Source: Echinarachnius parma (Eukaryota > Echinodermata > Echinoidea > Clypeasteroida > Echinarachniidae). From it: DNA of 64,000 nt. The DNA is taken from positions 1 through 64,000 of the forward strand of contig JBAMJV010007717.1 in NCBI GenBank assembly GCA_037951105.1, given 5' to 3'. The stretch's first letter is position 1. Each line of letters begins with the position of its first letter. The translations under genes and the position numbers were made by a program. The notes under the pieces are model-generated. The model had not been told where the DNA came from and made no database searches. It saw nothing but the letters and a program-made list of their open reading frames with translations. Below, one piece after another: positions 11,500 to 24,087 of the stretch.

Positions 11500-12300
11500 C
11501 TCGTTGGGTTTTTTTTTTCATTGAAAAGCAGCGTGAACACAAATTGCGCTATGCAGACATCGGGGTTGGTATTCAATTCAATACGTAGATTGATTAAGAC
11601 ATTTACTTAGCATTTTGCTAGGCTGAGAACCTTACTTATCGCGTATTAAAATCGGTTATTAGACTTTAAATTCAGTAAAACAAAATCTAAATGTAATATT
11701 TGTAGACATTATGGTACATGTATCAACATTTTGGGTAAGATTTTTAAGTCATTGAATCCCAATTTCTGATAAGTAATTTACTTAAGCAAAATACCCTGTA
11801 AATTGCTTAAATTAAGTATGAAATTGAATAACGGTTCTGGAAGACTAAAGCTTTTTTTCAAAATCAGAATATGATTATTTTTTTCTTCTAAAATAAACAT
11901 TCAATTAAGCGATATAATAAGTTATTAAAAAGCCACTTCACCTTATTTTAAATATAAGGTGTAGATTTTATTACATTAAATTCAATTTCAGTGAAATCAA
12001 AACCTGCAACTTTTAGCCGAATTACTTCATTTATGGACATTTAGTCGTTTCCGAACGGATTTTGCTCAACTGAACGTTGTTCAGTTTTGCACATTATCCA
12101 TTGAAGGAGAGTCGAATAAAGCCTAGCTTTCAGAACTGACAGGATCTTCGTCAGCGCAAAATATGATAGTTATATCTGCAGACTATGAAGACTATGGAGA
12201 CTATGAACTATACTAAGGACACATATAATACATGTGGACAGGGGAGGGGGGGGGGGGGGCGCAGAGACTAAACAATGAAAATAACAGTCCATGGGTGAGA
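11500..12300. other. No gene seen
   Basis: AT-rich sequence leading into the 55-bp array. A G11-type tract at 12246 precedes the array. Confidence 0.5.
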
Positions 12301-12309
12301 GTCAGAAAG

Positions 12310-15300
12310 AACTGTTTGACCAATCAAACTGGGCTGGAACGGAAGAGGGTGTATGTGCGCAATTGGGTGTTTGACCAATCAAACTGGCTGGAACGGAAGA
12401 GGGTGTATGTGCGCAATTGGGTGTTTGACCAATCAAACTGGGCTGGAACGGAAGAGGGTGTATGTGCGCAATTGGGTGTTTGACCAATCAAACTGGCTGG
12501 AACGGAAGAGGGTGTATGTGCGCAATTGGGTGCTTGACCAATCAAACTGGGCTGGAACGGAAGAGGGTGTATGTGCGCAATTGGGTGTTTGACCAATCAA
12601 ACTGGGCTGGAACGGAAGAGGGTGTATGTGCGCAATTCGGTGTTTGACCAATCAAACTGGGCTGGAACGGAAGAGGGTGTATGTGCGCAATTCGGTGTTT
12701 GACCAATCAAACTGGGCTGGAACGGAAGAGTCCCGGTGTATGTGCGCAATTGGGTGTTTGACCAATCAAACTGGGCTGGAACGGAAGAGGGTGTATGTGC
12801 GCAATTGGGTGTTTGACCAATCAAACTGGGCTGGAACGGAAGAGGGTGTATGTGCGCAATTGGGTGTTTGACCAATCAAACTGGCTGGAACGGAAGAGGG
12901 TGTATGTGCGCAATTGGGTGTTTGACCAATCAAACTGGGCTGGAACGGAAGAGGGTGTATGTGCGCAATTGGGTGCTTGACCAATCAAACTGGGCTGGAA
13001 CGGAAGAGGGTGTATGTGCGCAATTGGGTGTTTGACCAATCAAACTGGGCTGGAACGGAAGAGGGTGTATGTGCGCAATTCGGTGTTTGACCAATCAAAC
13101 TGGGCTGGAACGGAAGAGGGTGTATGTGCGCAATTCGGTGTTTGACCAATCAAACTGGGCTGGAACGGAAGAGTCCCGGTGTATGTGCGCAATTGGGTGT
13201 TTGACCAATCAAACTGGGCTGGAACGGAAGAGGGTGTATGTGCGCAATTGGGTGTTTGACCAATCAAACTGGGCTGGAACGGAAGAGGGTGTATGTGCGC
13301 AATTGGGTGTTTGACCAATCAAACTGGCTGGAACGGAAGAGGGTGTATGTGCGCAATTGGGTGTTTGACCAATCAAACTGGGCTGGAACGGAAGAGGGTG
13401 TATGTGCGCAATTGGGTGTTTGACCAATCAAACTGGGCTGGAACGGAAGAGGGTGTATGTGCGCAATTGGGTGTTTGACCAATCAAACTGGGCTGGAACG
13501 GAAGAGGGTGTATGTGCGCAATTGGGTGTTTGACCAATCAAACTGGGCTGGAACGGAAGAGGGTGTATGTGCGCAATTGGGTGTTTGACCAATCAAACTG
13601 GGCTGGAACGGAAGAGTCCCGGTGTATGTGCGCAATTGGGTGTTTGACCAATCATACTGGGCTGGAACGGAAGAGGGTGTATGTGCGCAATTGGGTGTTT
13701 GACCAATCATACTGGGCTGGAACGGAAGAGGGTGTATGTGCGCAATTGGGTGTTTGACCAATCAAACTGGGCTGGAACGGAAGAGTCCCGGTGTATGTGC
13801 GCAATTGGGTGTTTGACCAATCAAACTGGGCTGGAACGGAAGAGGGTGTATGTGCGCAATTCGGTGTTTGACCAATCAAACTGGCTGGAACGGAAGAGGG
13901 TGTATGTGCGCAATTGGGTGTTTGACCAATCAAACTGGGCTGGAACGGAAGAGGGTGTATGTGCGCAATTGGGTGTTTGACCAATCAAACTGGCTGGAAC
14001 GGAAGAGGGTGTATGTGCGCAATTGGGTGCTTGACCAATCAAACTGGGCTGGAACGGAAGAGGGTGTATGTGCGCAATTGGGTGTTTGACCAATCAAACT
14101 GGGCTGGAACGGAAGAGGGTGTATGTGCGCAATTCGGTGTTTGACCAATCAAACTGGGCTGGAACGGAAGAGGGTGTATGTGCGCAATTCGGTGTTTGAC
14201 CAATCAAACTGGGCTGGAACGGAAGAGTCCCGGTGTATGTGCGCAATTGGGTGTTTGACCAATCAAACTGGGCTGGAACGGAAGAGGGTGTATGTGCGCA
14301 ATTGGGTGTTTGACCAATCAAACTGGGCTGGAACGGAAGAGGGTGAATGTGCGCAATTGGGTGTTTGACCAATCAAACTGGCTGGAACGGAAGAGGGTGT
14401 ATGTGCGCAATTGGGTGTTTGACCAATCAAACTGGGCTGGAACGGAAGAGGGTGTATGTGCGCAATTGGGTGTTTGACCAATCAAACTGGGCTGGAACGG
14501 AAGAGGGTGTATGTGCGCAATTGGGTGTTTGACCAATCAAACTGGGCTGGAACGGAAGAGGGTGTATGTGCGCAATTGGGTGTTTGACCAATCAAACTGG
14601 GCTGGAACGGAAGAGGGTGTATGTGCGCAATTGGGTGTTTGACCAATCAAACTGGGCTGGAACGGAAGAGTCCCGGTGTATGTGCGCAATTGGGTGTTTG
14701 ACCAATCATACTGGGCTGGAACGGAAGAGGGTGTATGTGCGCAATTGGGTGTTTGACCAATCATACTGGGCTGGAACGGAAGAGGGTGTATGTGCGCAAT
14801 TGGGTGTTTGACCAATCAAACTGGGCTGGAACGGAAGAGGGTGTATGTGCGCAATTGGGTGTTTGACCAATCAAACTGGCTGGAACGGAAGAGGGTGTAT
14901 GTGCGCAATTGGGTGTTTGACCAATCATACTGGGCTGGAACGGAAGAGGGTGTATGTGCGCAATTGGGTGTTTGACCAATCAAACTGGGCTGGAACGGAA
15001 GGGGGTGTATGTGCGCAATTGGGTGTTTGACCAATCAAACTGGCTGGAACGGAAGAGGGTGTATGTGCGCAATTGGGTGTTTGACCAATCAAACTGGGCT
15101 GGAACGGAAGAGGGTGTATGTGCGCAATTGGGTGTTTGACCAATCAAACTGGGCTGGAACGGAAGAGGGTGTATGTGCGCAATTGGGTGTTTGACCAATC
15201 AAACTGGGCTGGAACGGAAGAGGGTGTATGTGCGCAATTGGGTGTTTGACCAATCAAACTGGGCTGGAACGGAAGAGGGTGTATGTGCGCAATTGGGTGT

Positions 15301-15636
15301 TTGACCAATCAAATTGGGCTGGAACGGAAGAGGGTGTATGTGCGCAATTCGGTGTTTGACCAATCAAACTGGGCTGGAACGGAAGAGGGTGTATGTGCGC
15401 AATTGGGTGTTTGACCAATCAAACTGGGCTGGAACGGAAGAGGGTGTATGTGCGCAATTGGGTGTTTGACCAATCAAACTGGGCTGGAACGGAAGAGGGT
15501 GTATGTGCGCAATTGGGTGTTTGACCAATCAAACTGGGCTGGAACGGAAGAGGGTGTATGTGCGCAATTGGGTGCTTGACCAATCAAACTGGGCTGGAAC
15601 GGAAGAGGGTGTATGTGCGCAATTGGGTGTTGAGTG
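12310..15636. repeat. 55-bp minisatellite, about 60 copies, with higher-order structure
   Basis: Unit: ttgaccaatcaaactgggct, ggaacggaagagggtgtatg, tgcgcaattgggtgt (55 bp). Variants: a 54-bp form (ctggctgg), a 59-bp form (gagtcccggtg), tcatac for tcaaac, attcgg for attggg, and gtgctt for gtgttt. The 59-bp form recurs at 12731, 13174, 13617, 13786, 14228 and 14671, mostly 443 bp apart. Whole blocks also repeat 1497 bp apart. Each unit has a ccaatca (CCAAT-box-like) word. The many short ORFs on both strands are repeat artefacts. Confidence 0.97.
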
Positions 15637-15720
15637 GCTAAAATGAGAGGAAGTATTATGAGAGTGTGCGGATTAAAGAAGAATGAGAAGCAGAGATCAA
15701 GGAGAGAAAATTATGTATTC

Positions 15721-15946
15721 TTAAAGGGGTAGTACAGTTTTGGTAAAATCTGGGCCCCAGATTTATTCCGATCGGATATATTTATTGATATTTCAGCCGT
15801 TTCTGAACCGATTTTGATCAAATGAAGTTTATTGTGCCATTAAAATTGTATGCTCTTTCAAATTCTACACTCAGTTTTTCATTACCTCACAAAACAAAAT
15901 TATTTCGTGCAGCGCCCTCTATACCAAAACTGAACTACCCCTTTAA
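15721..15946. mobile_element. TTAA-flanked MITE family 1, internally deleted copy
   Basis: Starts TTAAAGGGGTAGTACAGTTTTGG and ends with the complementary ccaaaactgaactacccctttaa (broken here as ctgaactaccc + ctttaa). It keeps only the end with agcgccctctata and gccgtttctgaaccgatttt and has lost the central half (226 bp against about 550 bp). Confidence 0.85.
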
Positions 15947-16290
15947 CAGCTCTACACTTAATTTACTATTACCCAATATAACACTTTTGAAACGCCCTCT
16001 AAACGCTTTAACTTCGTTCTTTTTGTACTTGTTCTTTAGTGCAAAAATTGTCACCTTGTCCGGGATTAGATGTCAGGCGAATTATATTAGGCTATTCTAT
16101 GAGCGTAAAAGAATTGAAGAGAATAATTATGTAGGTCGGAAAAGCGTAACAAGTCATGCTTTGATGCAAATCCGCATTTTGTATACCTTTACAATTTTTG
16201 AAAAATCTATCGTATTATCAGGTCATGCAACGTAACTAAATGTACGAGTACTGACATCATATATACACCATTATATCTATCTATTTATAT

Positions 16291-16520
16291 AGACAAACAA
16301 AACGTTAGTAAAAACGTTAATACAAAACACCGTATGAAAACATAGTTTCCGAATTTTCGCCCATAGGGCTTCGTCAGGGTTTATTAGACTGAAGAAAACA
16401 AAACTCCAAACTCTTCAGTCTAATTAATAAACCCTGACGAAGCCCTATGGGCAAAAATTTGGAAACTATGTTTCCATACGGTGTTTTTTATTAACGTTTT
16501 TATTAACGTTTTGTTTGTCT
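16291..16520. mobile_element. 230-bp near-perfect palindrome
   Basis: Left arm agacaaacaaaacgtta .. acaccgtatg .. catagtttcc .. gcccatagggcttcgtcagg .. ttagactgaag is complemented by the right arm cttcagtctaatt .. cctgacgaagccctatgggc .. ggaaactatg .. catacggtgt .. taacgttttgtttgtct. Arms about 100 bp, loop about 20 bp. No ORF. Confidence 0.85.
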
Positions 16521-16978
16521 ATTTCACCACACCGACGCAGACCAACTTTGTAAACTATGTATCTATTTATATACATACTCACGTCTAGTATCTTAATTTT
16601 ACGGTTTCCCTTTCCATACAATCAACGAAAACTAAATAATGATCAGAAAAAATGAGAGAAAACATACAAGACAGAAAATAAAGTTACAAACAAAAAAGTA
16701 AGAAAATGGAAAAATAAAAGGAAGGGCGGGAGGCGGTGTAGAGAAAAAAAAAATTCTCAGAACTTGGTGTCTCTGTCTCGTAATCTAAGCAAAAAGGGTG
16801 TCCCATTTTCCAAAGTGGATTCGCAACGTCCCTCTCTGTTCAGCTACCTTTCTTTCCTCTAATGTATCTTTCTTTTCCATTAATATATCTTTAATATCTC
16901 TAATAGTTGGAGGATTATCCTTCGTTCTACTACCGGTATTAACAAATATCATACTTTTTATCAACAATATAACATGAT

Positions 16979-17487
16979 TTAAAGGGATAGTTGAGTTTTG
17001 GTGAAGAGAGTACAGCTTTGGTCAAACTGAATTATAGTAACCAAAACCTGCACCATTTCATTACAAACTAACAGTTATAACTCCACCATGCTCGAAAGAA
17101 ATACAAAATTACAAATGACCAAGTAAAAAGCATGTTATCATTTTAAAAAAGAACCGTTCAATCTCAAAAGGGCCCCCTCTATAGATAGAGAGATAATCAA
17201 CAACTATTTAAAAACCTCTTTTGTAAATTTTTGAATAGAGCAAGCATTTGTAATTTTTTTAAACGGCTGGTTCAAAATTATTGAATAATTGTGGGGCCCC
17301 ACAATTATTACAAATGGTTATATTTATGGATATTTCAGCCATTTCTGAACCGATTTTGATCAAATAAAGTGTATTCTGTCATTAAAATGTTATGCTCTTT
17401 TCAAATTTGACACTCAGTTTTTCATTATCTCACAAAAAAATTATTTTGTGAAGCGCCCTCTATACCAAAACTCAATTATCCCTTTAA
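16979..17487. mobile_element. TTAA-flanked MITE family 1 copy
   Basis: TTAAAGGGATAGTTGAG at the left, the complementary ctcaattatccctttaa at the right, 509 bp. It has the shared interior blocks (ctccaccatgctcgaaag; gcgccctctata; gatcaaataaagt). It abuts the L1-like fragment at 17490. Confidence 0.88.
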
Positions 17488-17489
17488 TA

Positions 17490-18218
17490 CAAACAAAAAA
17501 AGTTGCTGTCATGGTGGAAACAAAGAGATTTAACTTTAATGGGGAAAATCCAATTGATAAAAACGTGTATTTTATCAAAATTGATTTATGTATTGGCACT
17601 AACAACAGTACCGAATTGGGTATTTCAAGATTTGGATAAATTGATTTTTGACTTTTTGTGGAATGGAAAAGATAAGATTATAAAACGAGATGTTATGTTC
17701 TTGGATTATTGTAGAGGTGGACTTAGACTAACAGACTTTCATTTATTTATTTTAGTGCAGAGGATTATGTGGGTAAAGCGACTTTTAACGGGGGATGCAA
17801 AAATGGGATGGAAACAGTATTTTATTTATTTAACTAAAGATGTTGGAGGAATTGTGATATTTTTTTTTATAATAATGCATTCATAGGTATATCAGAATTA
17901 GTATTACCAGCATTTTATAGAGATATGTTAGTTTGGATGGCCACGAAAAGATTTTTGTTAAAAAAAAAACACTTCTAAAAGGAATGAGATTATTTATAAT
18001 AATATATTTGTTTATATTGATGGTCATGTTCCTTTTGATGAACAATTATAACAAAAAAAATGTTTATAAGTTGCATCATATTGTTGATGGGGAAGGCAAT
18101 ATAAAATCAAATGAGGAATTTCAAAGAAAGGGTTTAAATACTTTATAAATTATTAAAATACAACGTATTTCTTATTGGCATCACTCCTTCATGGAAACAA
18201 TTTTTAAATACAAAATAT
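17490..18218 (+). pseudogene. L1-like non-LTR retrotransposon fragment (post-RT region)
   Basis: Plus-strand frames read SWWKQRDLTLMGKIQLIKT .. KLIFDFLWNGKDKI .. GGLRLTDFHL .. IMWVKRLL (17503-17860), then after frameshifts PAFYRDMLVWMA, YNNIFVYIDGHVPF, GNIKSNEEFQRKGLNTL and SWKQFLNTKYE up to 18218. This is the region C-terminal to the RT palm in L1/Tx1-type ORF2 proteins. It is broken by frameshifts and abuts a TTAA MITE on its left and another TTAA-family end on its right. Confidence 0.75.
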
Positions 18219-18778
18219 GAGGTAACCGCTAGAATTTCAATTGGATTTTGAGGATTTGGACAATGTTACTAAGTCCCTTCAAACCATCATTCCCTCTACA
18301 CTTAAACCATCATAAATCCTGTATAATAAATATCGATACGTATATTATATCGACGAACATGACATAACATTGCTAATCCTGTACACTAAATGTCCCCCTC
18401 TCTCTCCCCCTGTGTGTATCTTTCTCCCACACTCTCTCTCTCTTTCTCTTCATATTGTAGTTTTCTCTTTTTCTAATGCAGTCACCTTCTCTTTTCTTCT
18501 TAAATTTTCCTGTAAAATACCTGGCCAAATGTGTTTGTTGTATGTGCGGCGTGGAATAAACCAAGACTCGGTATGACTCGGAACACAATCTGCCTGTGGA
18601 TTTAGTTATTCAACCGGCAAGAACCAGAACAACTAGAATAGGCTATCGGACTCTCCGTTCAATAATTCATAAAGTTATGGGAAAAGCAAATAAATCGACC
18701 GATGTTCAAGCCCATCTGTGTCAAATATAAATAATGCTTATGCCTTAAAGGGATGTTTACTATAGTAACTTTGTCTAA

Positions 18779-19001
18779 TGCCCGGCGCAGACAGAGCCGA
18801 CTCGACCCGATCCGACTGGTTTTCAGCCTGATTAACTGAGTATGCGCTTCCTCAGGACTCCGATTTTTCCAGTCAAGTGCCAGTCGGAGGTTATTCGAGG
18901 CCGATTCAACATGTTGGATCGGCTCCGACTGAGCGAAACTGACTCTAGCCTGACTGAAAACCAGTCGGATCGGATCGAGTCGGCTCTGTCTGCGCCGGGC
19001 T
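18779..19001. mobile_element. 223-bp MITE with about 46-bp inverted repeats
   Basis: gcccggcgcagacagagccg .. actcga..ccgatc..cgactggttttcag at the left mirrors ctgaaaaccagtcggatcg .. cggctctgtctgcgccgggc at the right. TAA stands on both sides. A diverged relative is at 36343-36563. Size and flanks fit a PIF/Harbinger-like MITE (inference). Confidence 0.8.
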
Positions 19002-19859
19002 TAAAGCGACCAACCAACTTGCAAATCCAGCAGTTCTTATGCCTTGCTGTGTTCCACTTATTATTGAAAGTATGAAACAGTTTGTTTTATTCCCATTTTG
19101 CTATTGAGATATACGGTATGTGCTGTAATCAGAACAAAATGGTGAGGAGCCTTTCAGCTGTGTACACACTTGCACATTATGTTACATTATATTACTCGCA
19201 CAAAATAAATGAGTTGTTGTTGCGTTTCGGTCAGAGTTTGCTCAAATCAACTCACCATAATAATAGAGACATGCTGCCGCAGACAAGACAGGATGTTACT
19301 TTATCGAAACGCAACCTGCACAACCATGACAACAGCCATGCACCTCGATCGATGTAAGACTCAGTGATACAAGATTTCTAGCGTACCTTCATTTGCCAAC
19401 ATGCTTAATTATATTTGGTTATGTCTTTGGTTAATCTTTTTATACATGTTTATTTTCCTGGTGACTTATTTCTCTATAATTGTTTCAGACTCAAATACAA
19501 TCACTTAAGTGGACGATAATCTCTCGATTCTTTGATATTTAATATTACATGAACATGTTATTACTTTAAAAGATAAATATAATTAGAGGAACATATACTT
19601 TGATTGGAGATTACGCAATATAATTGTAATTTTTCAAATAAACACAAACATTTTTTTGTTCGTATTGCTTTGAAATAACTATATTTTATTCAAATATATT
19701 GTTTTTCTTTTAAAATACGAATACATACTAATTAATACATAATGAACTCCACTAGAACACTTTTGGCAAAAACGGAGCATCCATACGCGCCCATTTAATA
19801 CACACCCTTGCCATTCCGTTCTGACGGCGGTAAAGGGAACCCTTAACTTTTGTCGAAAT

Positions 19860-20208
19860 GTGATAATTGGAGAGTTAATCTTATACGAATATCAAATAAT
19901 TTGTCTGAATGATAAGTGTTATATTTGGTTGTATAGACCAATAATACCGTATACTTGGTGAAGAGGTGAACATTGATGTACGATTGCCATCACCTACTGA
20001 CCATTGATATTGCCTCCAATTGAAAAACGTCCGGGAACGCTTTTCAGTTCAGTCATTGAAATCTCCATAATTAAGGAGACATTTTAATAATCAAACCTGT
20101 TTCATTCTTCTGCTATTATACCATAAGCTAAAAAACAAACATACATGACAAATGTGGGAGCTCCAAGCGATTATGGTTGAATTTGACAAAGTGAAAGGAT
20201 CACTTTAA
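19860..20208. mobile_element. TTAA-bordered element family 3, diverged copy
   Basis: Shares accattgatattgcc, aaaaacgtccgggaacgc, gaaatctccataatta and gtttcattcttctgcta with 8930-9303, and ends ggatcactttaa. The left border is uncertain. Confidence 0.5.
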
Positions 20209-20209
20209 T

Positions 20210-20864
20210 ACTCAACGTGCAGTCGTAAAAGCCTGAGAGAGAGAATTCAGCTGTAACTGATATATACTGTGTCCACATTCAAAGGAAAAAGTACATCGGT
20301 TATTCAACAACAGTAATTGTATATTCTAGTTTCGTAAATGGTATGCAAATTATGTATTTATGGATACACTTTGAATATAGCATTCATAACACAGTTTTAT
20401 AGCATTTTTGTAGCTGTGCACAGATCATTATTATGCGTATGAATATAAATATACATGGCGTTCTTATAATGAAACTAAACCCATGAAATATCTCAACATG
20501 ATTTATTTTTCGATTTGATTAGCTTATTTCAGTGGTCCACATTGTCTTTGCTTTGTAGTGTCATTCTAACTCCACAGGGATGTATTAATTATCTATTAAT
20601 TGTGGTTACATTTCATACAGTGATCTCATATTTTGTACATTTTGTTTTATTGGTAAGGGAGAAACAAACTTGAAACTTGAAAAAAAACTTTATATATTTT
20701 AGCCTTCAAATTTGAAGTTTAGACAAGTAATATAATTATCATTATGCATGCATAACAAAAACAACATCGCAGTTTCTAGAAACATGGTATGAAAAGGCTC
20801 TTTCTTTTAAAAACATAAATGATGCAATTTTGTTATTTATTGTTTGTTTGTCTTACTTTTTATG
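20210..20864. other. No gene seen
   Basis: AT-rich unique-looking sequence between two TTAA elements. Confidence 0.5.
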
Positions 20865-21408
20865 TTAAAGGGGTAGTTTAGTTTTGGTAGAGAGGGCGCT
20901 GCACATCACAATTTTTTTGTGAGGTAATGAAAAACTGAATGTCGAATTTGAGAGAACATGCAATTTTAATGGCAGAATAAACTTTATTTGGTCAAAATCG
21001 ACCCAGAAACGGCTGAAATTTCAATAAATATATCTGATCTTATAATTATTTGGGGCCCAAATAATTAGATGATTTTTAGAATTTTTTTTTTTAATGCTTG
21101 CACTTTTTCAAAAAATTTCAAAAGCGTTTTTTAAATAGTTGTTGATGATCTCGCTATTTAATCATTATATCAATAAAACATCACATGCATAATTTTGTAT
21201 GAAAAATGGTTGAAATCAATGCCTTTTAAAAAAGCGCCCTCTTGTGTTTGAATGGCTCTTTTTGAATGATAACAGGCTTTTTACTTAGTCGTTTGTAATT
21301 TTGTATACCTTTCGAGCATGGTGGAGTTATAACTATTAGTTTATTATGTTACTGTGCAGGTTTTAGCTACTTAAGTTCAGCCTTACCAAAACTAAACTAC
21401 CCCTTTAA
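20865..21408. mobile_element. TTAA-flanked MITE family 1 copy
   Basis: TTAAAGGGGTAGTTTAG to ctaaactacccctttaa, 544 bp, with near-perfect terminal inverted repeats of about 25 bp and TTAA at both borders. Orientation is opposite to the copy at 16979. Confidence 0.9.
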
Positions 21409-22760
21409 TAAACAAGTTGTTGCAACCATTAGATATAAACAGACTTTCTGCATAATATATATTTAACTCCAAGCACAACTTTTAAGAGCTTTTATATCAT
21501 TATTTGGCCTATCATGAAACATACTAATAAAGTAATTGCAGGCCAGGGAATATAATGTATGCTTATAATTATGATCAAGGAAAATCATATACTATGTTAA
21601 GTCTCTTTTACTTTATAGCAAAAATAAGTAACCATCAAATTGAAATTCAAATAAGACACATATTGAAACGCATGTATCCTCTTAAAAGGCAAAAAGGCTG
21701 TAATTAACAATGGAGTTTTATGTAACCCATGGTTTAAAGAATATTTTTAAAGGAAGCCAATGCCCTCAAATAATCCTTTGATATGACTGTTACATATAAG
21801 CGATACATTTTAGCATTCCTTTATCTCAGCAACCATTCAAATATGTAACTTCAAAAATACGTGTATTTAAACTTTATAATAAAAACGACTGCTAAGTATC
21901 ATAGGAACTTAACCACCCGTTCCATAGTCTTCTTCTACATACCCATGAACACATGCTGATCAGTTTTTTTTATTCTGATAATGTGGGATGCATGGGAAAG
22001 AATTTACACTTCTATTTTTAATAATGTGGAAGCTACACGTTATTTAGTAAAGACACCAAATCAATTGAATTTTGAATTTGCTGTAAACCCCCCCCCAAAA
22101 AAAAAAAAGAAAGAAGAAGAAATGAAAATAAAACAATATCAATTGTTAACAGAGCTTTCTGAACGAGCAGTGTGGTCTCAATGTACAGACTCCCCAGTTT
22201 AAACAAATAACGTATCAGTAAATTAATACATTGATAGATAAATTAATACAACAAATACAATTATCAATATAATATCTGCATTTCTTGTTCTGATAATGTT
22301 TGTCCTTTTAATAATTCCAGACAATATCGTAAATTGGCAAAACTAATTGATATTGTTCGCATTCAAGTACCCATAGTATTTTTTCATCGCAGATATATTT
22401 AGTTGTTCAAGTTCGTTTCTTAGAAATTGAATTCATATAAGTTCTCACGCGCATATAGACCCTAACCTTTGTGTGATATGCGCTATATAAAAACTGTATA
22501 TTGTTATTATCATTACGAAAATTACGATATTACGGCAGATGTTTTCATATAGTTTATTCATAATTATATATTTCTACAAAGGTATAAATAATTCCATTAT
22601 AGGGAAGGTAGTCATATCATCTTCATTGACTCTAAAAAAATTACAAATGCTGTAAACATTCGTAAACGGTCCATAACAATAATACAACTTTTCAAACTGA
22701 CAAGAGTCGGAATATACAAAACAATTATATGATATGATGCACGTTCAGTTTGCACAAAAT
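21409..22760. other. No gene seen
   Basis: AT-rich. A 73-codon frame (21981-22202) contains a poly-Lys/Glu stretch from an A-rich run and no domain. A gcgctatataaa LINE/SINE-end motif is at about 22487. Confidence 0.5.
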
Positions 22761-22815
22761 TCCGGGGGGGGGGGGGGGGGGCTTGGTATAAACAGGGCCT
22801 AAAACCAAGAGCGTC

Positions 22816-23110
22816 AACGGGTTTTATTGCGCGTTATTCCCATGGGGATCATAGCGCTTTAAACTATGATTATTATCCCGGTCAATGGATACATACTGCA
22901 ATCATTCCTGCACATTAAGCGCACATTTTCCACTCCCTAGGGAGTATTCCAATGTTACATTGTATTAATCATTTGATGCGCGTACACTGTGTTACTCCAT
23001 TCGAAGCTTGGCATTCAGAAATATTGGAGAGCTAGTATTCGCAAATGGTTAACAATTAACATAATCGACCTTTTTTGAAACACTAATTGGATTTACTGGT
23101 TTTTTTCAGG
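22816..23110. repeat. 295-bp direct repeat, left copy
   Basis: Begins aacgggttttattgcgcg and ends ggatttactggttttttt cagg. Nearly identical (one substitution and one T-run difference seen) to 24088-24380. A TATA-like gtataaaagc follows 10 bp after its end. Confidence 0.9.
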
Positions 23111-24087
23111 TTTTAGGCTCGTATAAAAGCACACAGCGTGCTGTCTGCATTTTGTAAAATTAAGATCATGTATAGATAGAGCTGTGTCAAGCATCTCATT
23201 AAGTACGTCTGTTTGTTAGCGGAAGCATATCCGTTCATAACGAGTCAACATCAATTTTATTTACAACACTTTCCTACTGAGTGCGATAACGGAATTCGTA
23301 TCGACTTACATTACCTTGATTACACCAACCTTCCCCTTCGATTCGGTCGGGGTTTTTTTCGGAGTCCTTCCGTGCGACGTGCACGTCGACGCGTGGTTAT
23401 CATTCGAGGTACGCGCAGATGCTGTTTCCATTCCATTTCATTTAATTTAATTTCGTGCATGGTCACGGACGGTGTATAATGATGATTATCCATCGAGGCT
23501 CAAGCCTGAAGTTTATTTTGGATCACAGTAATGCTTTATGCTGCTTCTATTCTTGTTAAACAATTATGCCACCGTCATGCCAGGGCGGTTCTCTCCTTCG
23601 ACGCTAAATGTTTAGTGATGATTATTTGCGATCAACATTCGATGCTGTTTCCGTGTCTTTTACGTTTATGCTCCGGGTGTGTTTTAAACTCCTGTTAGGT
23701 TGACGCCTGGAGAATAATTTCGATCTCAATCTCGTGTTTGTTTCCATTTCTCTAACTGCGACGAATACCCAAGAATAGGACCTTATCTGTGCAAATTATT
23801 TATTTATTTATTTATTGTTTGCGTTCACAGCCCTTTCGATGAAACGTTGATCTTCTTCTTAACAATCTTATAGCTTGCCCGAGGTTTGCCCGACCTACTA
23901 ACAGCATATGTTTGTAGGATGAATTCTGAATATTGAACATATTTTACTGTGGAATGCTTTATGGATTAGCTTATCTCCAGGTCACCAAACGACTCGCATT
24001 TATAAATGGTAATTTTTAAGTCAACTCATGTCTGCTCTAGATAGACGACGCTCCTAAAACGCCCAATAGACTGTAATAATACTAATA

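Noticed and set aside
12310..15636. Dozens of overlapping open frames on both strands (repeated YVRNWVFDQSN-type peptides)
   Set aside because: They come from the 55-bp unit being free of stops in several frames. Copies of 54, 55 and 59 bp break any single frame; no gene signals.
12310..15636. CRISPR-like array
   Set aside because: The units are contiguous with no unique spacers, and the context is a metazoan genome. The same holds for 27600-29010 and 53050-53880.
15822..16235. 137-codon plus-strand frame
   Set aside because: Begins inside a TTAA MITE and has no domain, codon bias or splice support.
23213..23479. 88-codon frame between the 295-bp repeats as an LTR-element gene
   Set aside because: No gag, protease or RT similarity seen, and it is too short.
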